From Ascochyta rabiei (lineage: Eukaryota; Ascomycota; Dothideomycetes; Pleosporales; Didymellaceae): a stretch of 64,000 nt of DNA. The stretch is from positions 1,550,001 to 1,614,000 of the forward strand of contig NC_082409.1 of assembly GCF_004011695.2 (NCBI RefSeq), in the 5' to 3' direction. The notes under the pieces are model-generated. The model made no database searches. It was not told where the DNA came from and was given only the letters and a program-made list of their open reading frames with translations. Below are positions 54,659 through 64,000 of this stretch, piece by piece (the stretch's first letter is position 1; each line of letters starts with the position of its first letter). A program made the translations under genes and the position numbers.

Positions 54659-56991
54659 ATGATGGTTTGCGCGACCTGCAAAGGCTTGCAAAAGCATCTC
54701 AAAACGCTTGATGGCGCGGGAGAGACAGAGACAGGCGCGTCGCAGTTGGTCGACACTTCACTGCCAAACCTACGTGCAAGTGCCGCCAGCTGTCGCGCGT
54801 GTGCCCTGCTCCTACAGGGTATCCTTCTGCATCACGACCGGTTCAAGGACGTGAAAGAGAACGTCATACGAATCACAGCGGAAGCGTTCAGATCAGTTCA
54901 AGGGCGCAGCTCCCAAGATCACCTGTCAGTCGAGGCTCGGTGGAACGAGCAACCAGATGATGATGACGACCACGAAGATGACGACGACAGCCATGCAGGC
55001 TGGCCAAATCTAAAGCTTGAATTTTTTACAGATGGAGGTAGGTTCCCGCTCCGACCAACATTCAGGCCTTTGCGTGTGCGTGCGCGTTGCTGATTGAGTT
55101 ATCGCCGGCTTGTCCGAGGGCATGCCGATCTTTCGTACATCAGGCTTAGTAAGAACGCATGTGGCTGACGATGGCAGATGGGCAGTCATCATTCTCAGCC
55201 ATTGGACGAGGACGACAGATCTTGAGCCAACCTTTGCAGGACGCAGGCCTCTCGACGGTGCGAGACCTGCTCAAGACGTGCCTGTCGAGTCACTCGAAAT
55301 GTCGACAATCCAGGCCAACCACGCTTCCAAGAAGAGTCTTGGACGTGTCAGGAAACGATTCGAAAAGCGTACGCCTACATGAAGCCGACTTTAACAGGGA
55401 AGAGCGTAGATTCGAGTATGGCGAATACACTGCGTTGAGTCATGTATGGGGCGTTGGAAAGGGCCTGCCAAAGACGACGACAAAAACGATACAATCGTAC
55501 AAGAAGGGCATTCCATGGACAAGTTTGCCAAGAGCTATGCAAGAGGCAGTGGTGCTCACGCGGGCATTGGGAATTCGCTGGCTCTGGGTTGATGCTCTCT
55601 GTCTCATTCAAGACGATGCTACCGCCAAACTTGAGGAATCGATGGCCATGGACGAGATATTTGGGAACGCTTTCTTGACTATTGCTGCGACATCAGCGAC
55701 AGACAGCAGCAGCCAACCACTGTTCCCTGCTCAAGTGCAACCTTTCAAGATCCAAGCTACTGATAACCAAGGTTCTGCTTTCAAGATTTACGTTAGGGAG
55801 CAGCCGAGCCATTACAGCTTCAAGGCATCGTTCGATGAAGGTGCCCATATGAATGACTGGGAACTACCGTTCAACATCTCTGAAGACGCCAACGAAGACA
55901 CACCGTTGCTGAAACGAGCTTGGACATTTACTGAGCGCCTGCTTTCGCCACGCATTCTGCACTTTACGAAAAGCGAGATGATACTCGAATGCCGGGAAGG
56001 ATACCAGTGCGAGTGCGGAAGAATCGCCGATTTGGCTTTCGACTCACGTGCTACCGACTCGATCATGCAGGAATTCGGACGCGTGATTTCCGAAATTAAC
56101 AGACGCCCCTCGTTTGACGGGAGCATACAGGATCAGATGAACGACATCGATAGCGTAACTTCTCAGTTTGCCTCTACCACTCTGACCAATGGGTCCAAGA
56201 ATATTTCTCAGAAACGAGAAGAGGCCCTCCAGCTCTGGAGCTACATCATCACTGAGTTCACGGCCCGAAGCATCACCTACGATTCGGATAGACTACTGGC
56301 CATAGCGAATATTGCAAAGCAACTGTCACCTGCTCTCCACTCTGGTTACATAGCAGGCCAATGGACATTTAGCACAATGGGATTGCTCTGGTATCCCAAT
56401 GACAGCACTAGATGTCGGCGATCGAAGTCTCTCACTGGCCACACTGTACCAAGTTGGTCTTGGGCATCTGTTGAAGGTTCGCCTATTTTCTTCGACACTG
56501 CATCGGCGATGGACTTGGCATGCAGAGTATCTTTTGCTTCATCACAGGGAGATGTCGCAAGCTGGTCGCCCCTATCTGGAGGTACCATTGAACTGTCCGC
56601 AGCCATGGTAACGGAGGTATTGTTCAAGTCTATGGGATCGGCCGATGAACCCCCCTCGTATCTGCTCTCTAAGAACGGTATTGTAGTCGACTTCACGCCA
56701 GATATCGTCCCACCGCGAGGCCAAGACTCTCTGCGCAGCGGCGAAAAACTCGTCTGCGTGCTGGTGAGCATGACTTACCGATCATCGATCATTGGCCTAG
56801 TCTTGCAACGGTCTACCAACAGCGACATATACCGCCGCATCGGTCGACTCGAATGCTATGAGTGCTCACCAGAAGATAGCGACGAGGAGATGAGTGAAGA
56901 CGCGGAAGCGCTTTTCGAGCACTGGTTTCCTGACATTCAGGACATGTCGCAACTCGACAACTATCCTTTACAGCGCTTCACTATCGTTTAA
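54659..56991 (+). CDS. HET-domain (heterokaryon incompatibility, PF06985) protein
   Basis: Two exons (54659-55037 and 55178-56991, intron 140 bp) give 730 aa. The N-terminus has MMVCATCKGLQ and SAASCRACALLLQ, the Cys pattern often seen before HET domains. The HET domain runs about residues 205-350: EYTALSHVWG (from 209), IPWTSLPRAMQEAVVLTRALGIRWLWVDALCLIQDD (Asp265) and MDEIFGNAFLTIAATSATDSSSQPLF. It continues as RAWTFTERLLSPRILHFTKSEMILEC, the block that closes the domain. The C-terminal half contains SKSLTGHTVPSWSWASVEG and then unknown sequence, ending MSEDAEALFEHWFPDIQDM. HET proteins trigger programmed cell death when incompatible hyphae fuse; this one has no NACHT or WD-repeat part. Specificity cannot be read from the sequence. 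Confidence 0.9.
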
Positions 56992-58253
56992 ACACCTTCC
57001 ATTCTGGTATTTTTGATCTTGGAAAAGCATAGACGCCGCAGAGCGGCCAGCATTCGCTTGTTACGACTTTTGATACCCTTGAACGCCAGCGTGCGTTTTG
57101 TTTTATTCTTCTTGTTGGCAGACATTTGTGGAATTCAACGATAGCAAAGTTGTCATTGGTTCCTGGGGACATAACGCATGACGAGTATTTGTATCTTAGA
57201 CACGAGCCAAGACCCCCAATTCATACCCTACTCTGCTCAGCCAAGTACACCGTTGCGCACGGCAGATCTAGTGCATATTCTTCAACCAGACTTAAGGACA
57301 CCAGAGCATGCTAACCTTGCAATAGCTTCAGACTAGTAGACTGTGCGGAGAGAGGTCCGGATTATTGATGTGTTCCATACTGTCAGCGTGTATACTAGTG
57401 TACACTAAAACCATAGTCAAGAGCTGAAAGATTACACTGTTTGCATTGCTAACGTAAGACGCTGCCCCCCGTCACTCTGTAAATACCCGACCTCAGTACA
57501 AGCCGAACTTAGCAAGTGTCAAACATCGCGCGACGGCTTTCTAGTAACGTGCTAAATGGAGTCTATATTCCAACACCGACTCAATATTTCTTTCACGATG
57601 ACCGGATACTGAATAAATCGCCCGTAACGCATGCATGGGTCACATTTTGGTGGACTGCACCAAATGACGATCAGATCAGCTAGCTGCATTCCTTGATGAC
57701 TGTCCCACGGTTCGGCCAACTCGTTGACGAGGTCTCTTGAGCGCAAGCAAAACATGGCACCAAGACAGAGCTTCGGGCAGCGCGATTCGTGCTCCACGCA
57801 TCCGATAAAAGGTACCCGTAAATGGAGACTTCCTGCACCCCTCCGTAGAGAAGTTATAGTGTTCAAGTCTCAATCAAGGATCAACAGTCCTGAGCGTTGC
57901 TAGCAGCCGAGAGTTGATGTAGTCATGTACACATCATCGGCTTAATGCTGCGGACGAGAAGAAGACAAGGTTGCGTTTCAACTTCCAAATTAGTCCTCCA
58001 TCGAATCGAGCGCGTAGGCAATGGAGTATTCGGGTCACGTCTGACGAAATGGTGTTCATGGTCTCGAGCGCACGTACCACTAGGTGCTCCAGGCTCCACT
58101 CCGAATCTTTTGCGGAGCGCGACATCATCGCTCAGAAGGGTTGCGACCGCATCAACAACACCAACATCCTCACGCAACCCGCTTCACCTGCGCCGAAACA
58201 ACTCTTAATTATCTACATTTACCCCCAAATACTCCAAGTCAATTCAAAACAAG
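56992..58253. other. Intergenic region
   Basis: About 1.26 kb between the HET gene and tim10, both on the plus strand. No gene recognised. Confidence 0.5.
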
Positions 58254-58693
58254 ATGTCTTTCCTCTTCGGTGGTCGTCCTCAGCTCTCTTCTGAGCAGAA
58301 GATCGCAGCAGCAGAGACCGAGATCGATATGGTTTCCGACATGTACAGTCGGTACGCTGCTCCACCCCCCTTTCCCGGCTCTCCAAAATCTTTCTATCTG
58401 CCACACGATACCTCCAATGTTGACTACCGTCAGCCCCGTTCCCGACCATTCGCCTCACCACCTCAAGTACTTATGCTAATGCCGCGTGTGTGTACAGCCT
58501 CCTCAAGTCTTGCTCGGCGAAGTGCATTGACACATCTTACCGCGAGGCCGATCTCAACAAGGGCGAGTCCGTCTGCCTCGACCGCTGTGTGTCCAAGTTC
58601 TTCGAAGTCAATGTCAAGGTCAGCGAGAAGATGCAGGGCGAGGCGCAGGGCAAGCAGGGTGGTGGCCAGGGCATGTTCGGTGGAGGCATGTAA
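58254..58693 (+). CDS. tim10: Tim10, small mitochondrial intermembrane-space chaperone
   Basis: Two exons (58254-58351 and 58498-58693) join to 97 aa. The protein begins [34 protein letters not shown] and has the twin CX3C motif: C38-C42 (CSAKC) and C59-C63 (CLDRC), 16 residues apart, as in Tim10. The end, [14 protein letters not shown], is glycine-rich. Tim9-Tim10 hexamers shield hydrophobic inner- and outer-membrane precursors after import through TOM; the cysteines are oxidised by Mia40. The 146 bp intron lies directly before the first CX3C motif. Confidence 0.94.
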
Positions 58694-59298
58694 GAAGAGA
58701 GACTAAAAAAGAAACGAAGGGATGCGCGGAGACTAAGGAGAAAATACAAGGCGAGAGCTGCATCCAAAGAAGGCGAGGAAGACGAACACTCCCCTTACGA
58801 TTTGGCGCATTGTGTTACGAAATCGATCACGATTTGTGTGTGGGCTTGTACAATATGTATATGATACGGGTCATGGGCTGGATAGCATGAATGGCAGCAC
58901 TTCGCATGGCTTATATATGCTACACTCCATCAGAACATGATGGAAATTGCAGGGATACAAAACAGTGCTTTTGGTTTGCAACTTCAGAATACACTAAGGC
59001 CTAGGTTCTGATCAATCTCGGAGTTGTGTTGCAGTTCGGCGAAGCCAAAGGGGAGCAAAGCTGACCCAGAACGCGGTAAAGAACCAGAACACAGGTCGTT
59101 TTTCAGGCGAGTCAAGCTGACAAGAGCTGTCCAGATCTCTCAACATGTCGATTTTACCTGTCAAACGGTGCAAGCCGTGCGCGACGAGCATCCGCCAGGT
59201 GAGTGAGGCATATCATGATGCTTCGGCCTTCCGACTGACACTAAAACTGTTAGCAGAGTCCACGTGGCACGACTCTTCGAACGTACGCTCCAAGAAGT
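58694..59298. other. Intergenic region between convergent genes
   Basis: About 600 bp with the two 3' ends. No feature seen. Confidence 0.5.
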
Positions 59299-62237
59299 TT
59301 ACTCCTCAGCTGATACCGAGAGCCTGGCGACACCAGAGGCTGTGATCAGCTGCTTCATCGCCCGCAGTGTCTCGCTATCAAAGCCATGTTCACACAGCTT
59401 CACCAGCCGCTTCAGCTCAACGCCAGCACGTTCGGCACTTAGTTCTGCATCGCATGCGTGTTTCCTGGCTAGCTCGGCGCTCATTGATGCCTCTTGGGAG
59501 CACTCGACAGCATGTAAGACAGCCTAAGTAATTCGCGTGGTCAGTACACGTTCACATAGTGAAAAAGAGCGGATATGAAGGATGAGACAGACCTCTGCAA
59601 TCTCAAGACCACGCAATCGATCCGGAGAGTCTGCTCCCATCGATGTGACGTGGTCGAGAATCTTGTGGACTACAGTTGCAGTATCATATTGAGCAACAGG
59701 CGCAGGTCGTGAAGAGATGTCCGGCAAACTGGGGTCAAGAGTAGCAAGAGCTGCTTGGCGATTAGACTCTGTACCAACCGCGTCATTGCTTAGTGAGGTA
59801 GTAATGCTGTGCTTAGCTTCTGCGTTGACAGCATCTGATCTTGCAAGGCTGCCCTTAGGACAATTCGTCGAAGTCCTGATTCGCTGGGTCAGGACACTTC
59901 CCACGATAGACGAGCGCGTTGAATCCAGTTTCTTAGCTGGCTGTGATGTTGGCTTAGGATCACGTCTATGGAAGATGTCTCGAAAGCTGCGCTTAGCCTT
60001 GATCTTCAAGGCAGCATCTGCTACATTCTGCTCAGAGTATCGGACGCCTTCGCTGCAGTCATTCGCGTGAGGAGAGCCAACTGTCGCTCCCAATCTAGGC
60101 GGAACTAGCCGGTGTACGTCAGCATGCGATGGGCTTGGTTGTGCAAAGCTCGATGAGAAGGAGCTGGGCGGACGAGTTGAGGAAGCCGATGCTTGATTGT
60201 TGAGACGCTCGGCTGACAGTAGCAACGGACTAGTCTTACTGCGTCCTACGTTGTCCTTCTTTGCCGTCGAAGCTGCACCTTTGGGCATCATCCAAGTCAT
60301 GGGCAAGCGTTTCCGTGCCGATGACTTGGAAAGGCCACCGTCTGTACCCATCACTTGCATGGCTCTCTGCGGGATCTCCACTTGAAGCGTTGTTGAGTAG
60401 TTACCAGCCTCCTGAGCAGAGTTTAGCTCCGGTACGTGCAGGTGATGCATACGACCTACATAGCTATGCTTTTGGACTTCATTCGGAATCTGATCTTTGG
60501 ATTTCGCCTTGGCCTGGGACAAAGGCGTTTCTTGTGAAACTTTGAACGAGTCACAAGAGTTATCTGGCGATGAGTCTCCAACTTGCTCATCTTGTCCGAT
60601 TTCTATAGGCACGAGCCCGGCAGGCGAAGTCGACATCTTCGAGAAGTCTCCGTTGCTTGGGTTGCGTGGTGGCTGCATCGACCTGATTGGCGTGATTTTA
60701 ACAGGCGTGCTCTCGTTCCCTTCCATCTCTCCTGACGAAGGCGTCAGTGAGCGCGAGCCAGTGCTGGGAATTACCTTGACTAAATCTTGATTGCAAACAT
60801 GTCTAGCCAAGGTACCGAGGGAGCGTTCCTGTGAAGTCTTCTCGGGAACATGCTCTGGCAATGCTGGGACGGCAGGCATGGAGTCATCTCGGCCAAGAAG
60901 TACTGCGTCTGCTTCTGCAGAAATTCTCAAGATAGGACCAGAAAATGGGTTAGTCGATAGACGCCTTACACGAACGCTGCCTTCGTAGTAGGCTTCTGGC
61001 TCATCGTCGAGGGATGATCCGGCGGCCAAGCTCCACATAGAAATGCTATCAATCGAACCGTAGTGAGATTCTGTCGCAGGTGTTGTGCCAGGAAACGCGA
61101 GTTCACCATGCTTAGTTCCAAGAGAACGCTGCTGTTTATCAGTTTCGAGCTCTTCAGTGGGTAATTGGCCACTTAGAGGAAGGCCAGCTGCCGTCTCCAG
61201 TACTGGGCACTTGGTAGAGCACGACTTGACCAACCGAGATGGATCAGACACATGCGGTATGGGTACCTCGTTATGCGTCTTGCCTGAAATGGGTAAAGAA
61301 CCACGCTTGGAACTTATACGGGGTGGTATCAGCACCGATGGTGGAGTACGGCGCTTGCAAGCAAGCGGACTGCGGATTGCGACTTCGGTGTTGGTAGAGA
61401 ACGCATGAAACGAGTTCACGCAAGGGTTCGTCAAGCCGAAGGTTCGAGGCTCCGTCATTTGTCTGAATATCTTATGACTCGAGTCATCTTCTGCGGTTGA
61501 CTGAGAGCTCTTTTGAGATGGTGTGCGGTTCTCCACGGAGGAGGGTGTGGTTACTCGGCTCTTTAGCATGGGGATGCTGTTGCGGCGGAGCACTGATTCT
61601 TCAGACACAACTCGCTGTTGCAAACCATCGCTTGCTGAAAGCGCGGGTGCTTTCAATAATGAGATGTTCTCCGGCTGTAAGATAGGCCACTCATCTTCTG
61701 TAGGGCTGCCGGCCTCGGCATCAACAAGCGTGCGCTGGGCTTTGGGCGGACTCTGTGGGTTCACCAACTGCGCGATTGGCGGGCTGGGTAGAGGCTTGTT
61801 GCGGCCCATCGAAGGAGACATCTTGTCAAAGTCCTATCAAGTAAGTTGGGGGTGTTCTTATAGTAGATCTTTTGACATACTGAGCTTAGGGGAACAGCGA
61901 TAGCAGACTGCTTGAGGCCAGCTCGAGATCGTGACAAGCTTGAGCGCGGTGTCTCATGCCCAGTGCCATACGTGTAACTTTTGGAGAAAGCGCTCTGCGT
62001 TGGCGTCGACTTGCGCGGGAGCCTAGATGTGGGCGTGGGCGACACTACGACTTCGGTAGCTTGAGGCATGACTGTGTAGCAAGGCGATCCAGTTGTGCTC
62101 ACAGAAAAAGGGCTGCGACCACCAGTGCGACTAGACCGCTGGAATTGGGGTGGACTCGGGATCTTTGAACTGTCCTTGATGGCCCTGAAGCCAGGTTGTC
62201 GCGGGTTGGCGTCAACGTCAACAAGTGGTTTCGACAT
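59299..62237 (-). CDS. Large disordered protein of unknown function with C-terminal helix
   Basis: Three exons, all phase 0 (61881-62237, 59593-61833, 59299-59523), join to 940 aa. The product begins MSKPLVDVDANPRQPGFRAIKD. It is Ser/Pro-rich and disordered for most of its length, with recurring proline-directed phosphorylation motifs such as RNKPLPSPPIAQLVNPQSPPKAQRTLVDAE. It carries two more structured patches: EPEAYYEGSVRVRRLSTNPFSGPILRISAEADAVLLGRDD, and the C-terminal part (YDTATVVHKILDHVTSMGADSPDRLRGLEIAEAVLHAVECSQEASMSAELARKHACDAELSAERAGVELKRLVKLCEHGFDSETLRAMKQLI), which looks like an amphipathic helical bundle. I do not recognise a family. The regular splice sites and the long frame argue for a real gene. 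Confidence 0.72.
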
Positions 62238-63127
62238 TGTGGAGCTTGCTGCCCGCCTTCAGGTAGTAGTGGGGTGTAGGTCAGGTGAGAGGAAGATGTG
62301 TGGTAATAACGGCGACGTGCTGTTTGTTGTTGACGCTGACGCAGGTTAGCGCGCAGCACTGCTGCGCGTGTGGCATGTGGCAGTGAAGGTGAAGGTGAAC
62401 ATAAAGGTTTGACGGAGCCATGGAACCTGGACGGTGTGAAACAAAACAATTGCAAGGTCAGGTACAACCGTGCATCTCACCTATAAATGTAATATGAGCA
62501 ATCAAAACGTTCCCATAGCTTGGGTGACCCCGTAGCCATGTGGTCTGGCAGGAACTGCTGCTCAACTTGGGTGTACATTGTGGCCAATACCTACCGTCAT
62601 ACGCAAGTAGTTTTCGACACAAGTAATCTACCGGAAGACATCTTGACACCGAGTCTCGTTTCCCCAGACAGCACCTGGATGTATTACAAACCAGTAACAC
62701 GGGCAGTTACGCATGCTAACTTCAGTACATACGCACGTATCTACGTGTCCCTTCAATAGCTCTCTTGGTGCCCTTCAATGCTGCAGCCCAAAAGAGAGAC
62801 CAAGCTGTTGTCGACATGGACTGTTTTTGCGCCCCCGAGAGCCAGCTTTGAACATTGCGAGTCCTTTTAACCCGGCAGATCCTGAACGAGCACGCCACAG
62901 ATCTAGGTAAGCTAAGGCACAAGCGCATCCACAGTACGGCTAAGTGGAACCAGCTCGGTGTAACAACGTTGGATTGTATGTGGAGAGTGAGGTGCAGCAA
63001 AAGGCGATGACGTGAAGTTGTAGGGAAGGAGCTTGGGCCAGCGCCTTCAAGCCACTCAACGCGTCAAGCTCCACGCAGGCCATTCCAGTACCACAACGCG
63101 CAATTGGCGTCTACAAGCCAGAAAGAC
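62238..63127. promoter_or_regulatory. Divergent promoter region
   Basis: About 890 bp shared by the disordered-protein gene (-) and gwt1 (+). Short frames only; no recognisable site. Confidence 0.45.
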
Positions 63128-64000
63128 ATGGCGCCAAAGACGTACAAAGAGATGAAGGAGGCGTGGGTGACGGGCCACACCGGAGGGTCTGTCGCCGATG
63201 TGAACAGCGTTTCCCTTGCAATGCCTGTACCGTACACGTTCTACAACTCGCGATAGAAGCTTAGACTGACCGTATTCTATAGCTCAGCATTCTTCTATGG
63301 TCTGTTATACAGCAAAGACTGCGATTGTTCACACCGTATACGCCTGCCGCTTGCTTCGTCGATTTTCTGCTCAACTGCGCCGCTACGCTTTGTGCCACGA
63401 CCATCTACTCCTCGTCACCGTGGACCTTAAACGTCCTACTGCTACTGCCCGCGGTTGCTCTACTTATCTTAGAGAAGTCAGCTGCAGTGAAGCGAGACGT
63501 ACCTCGACCACCGAAGAAGAACAAGCCTGCAGAGACAAAACTCGATGCTCTCCCCGTGAAGCCGTTCATCACACACTATCGGGGTGCCATGATGGTCATG
63601 ACATGTGTCGCAATACTGGCCGTGGACTTTACTGTCTTTCCGCGGCGCTTCGCCAAGGTTGAGAACTGGGGCACATCGCTGATGGACATGGGCGTGGGCT
63701 CATTCGTATTCACAGCTGGCGTGGTTTCTGCTCGATCGGCGTTGAAAGAGAGTTCCGGCAAGAGACCGCCACTTTCAAAACGCTTGGTTACATCGTTCAG
63801 GCATGCTATTCCGCTCCTGGTTCTCGGTATAATCCGCTTTATCTCAGTGAAGGGCTTGGACTACGCTGAGCATGTCACGGAATACGGAGTACACTGGAAC
63901 TTCTTCTTCACGCTCGGATTCCTGCCCCCGTTCGCTGCCCTTTTACAGACCGCTTTTGATCTGGTGCCTTCTTATGCTGTACTGTCCTGCGTTCTTGCAG
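63128..64000 (+). CDS. gwt1: Gwt1, GPI-anchor inositol acyltransferase (5' part)
   Basis: Exon 1 63128-63226 ([33 protein letters not shown]), intron 63227-63282, then an exon open to the window end; about 272 residues are visible. Several membrane segments follow, for example [15 protein letters not shown]. The family signatures are [57 protein letters not shown] and [32 protein letters not shown]. Gwt1/PIG-W acylates the inositol of glucosaminyl-phosphatidylinositol in the ER, an early step of GPI synthesis, and is the target of the antifungal manogepix. The 3' part is outside the window. Confidence 0.93.

Noticed and set aside
1..64000. tRNA, rRNA and CRISPR signals
   Set aside because: Scanning by eye for tRNA T-arm boxes and for regularly spaced direct repeats gave no convincing candidate. 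CRISPR arrays are not expected in a fungal nuclear genome.

Overview
The window is a piece of a filamentous ascomycete nuclear genome. The protein set (Kin4-type kinase, Mdm12, Het-C, a HET-domain protein, large-subunit catalase, Gwt1, Uba4, Tim10, a Zn2Cys6 regulator) together with 47-146 bp GT-AG introns suggests Pezizomycotina. I favour Dothideomycetes/Pleosporales on general resemblance only, with low certainty below phylum. All gene models below come from reading open frames and splice sites by eye; none has RNA support.

Layout. 1-405: 3' end of an AIF/ferredoxin-reductase-like gene. 2.4-5.7 kb: Kin4-type protein kinase. 7.0-8.0 kb (-): Mpv17/Sym1-family protein. 8.7-9.9 kb (-): UPF0658 Golgi membrane protein. 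11.4-12.9 kb (+): protein phosphatase 4 regulatory subunit 2. 14.1-16.4 kb (+): Zn2Cys6 transcription factor. 17.2-17.8 kb (+): secreted lipocalin-like protein. 18.0-20.1 kb (-): APH-fold kinase. 20.6-21.5 kb (+): Cys/His-rich orphan. 22.1-25.2 kb (-) and 25.7-26.7 kb (-): two conserved-looking proteins of unknown function. 27.6-30.7 kb (-): Het-C. 32.1-33.4 kb (-): Mdm12 of the ERMES complex.

33.4-43.9 kb is a gene-poor stretch. It holds a 3,427 bp Mutator-like DNA transposon (38,830-42,256) with perfect 50 bp inverted ends and a 9 bp target duplication; its transposase is destroyed. Right of it come a large-subunit catalase (43.9-46.2 kb), a MYND-finger protein (46.5-47.2 kb), a second APH-like protein (47.5-48.7 kb, -), a decayed Na+/H+ exchanger pseudogene (49.8-50.8 kb, -), Uba4 (51.3-53.0 kb, -), a HET-domain protein (54.7-57.0 kb, +), Tim10 (58.3-58.7 kb, +), a long disordered protein (59.3-62.2 kb, -), and the 5' part of GWT1 (63.1 kb to the window end, +).

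The genes do not form a visible pathway cluster. Most are housekeeping: mitochondria (Mdm12, Tim10, Sym1-like), GPI anchors (Gwt1), tRNA thiolation/urmylation (Uba4), and phosphorylation control (Kin4, PP4-R2). The accessory layer is the transposon, the dead exchanger, the HET protein, the orphans and the minisatellites. The best-supported unusual items are the transposon with its internally repeated TIR, the stop-free 105 bp intron that splits the zinc cluster of the transcription factor, the prion-like tail of Het-C, and the exchanger pseudogene. I found no convincing tRNA, rRNA or CRISPR array.
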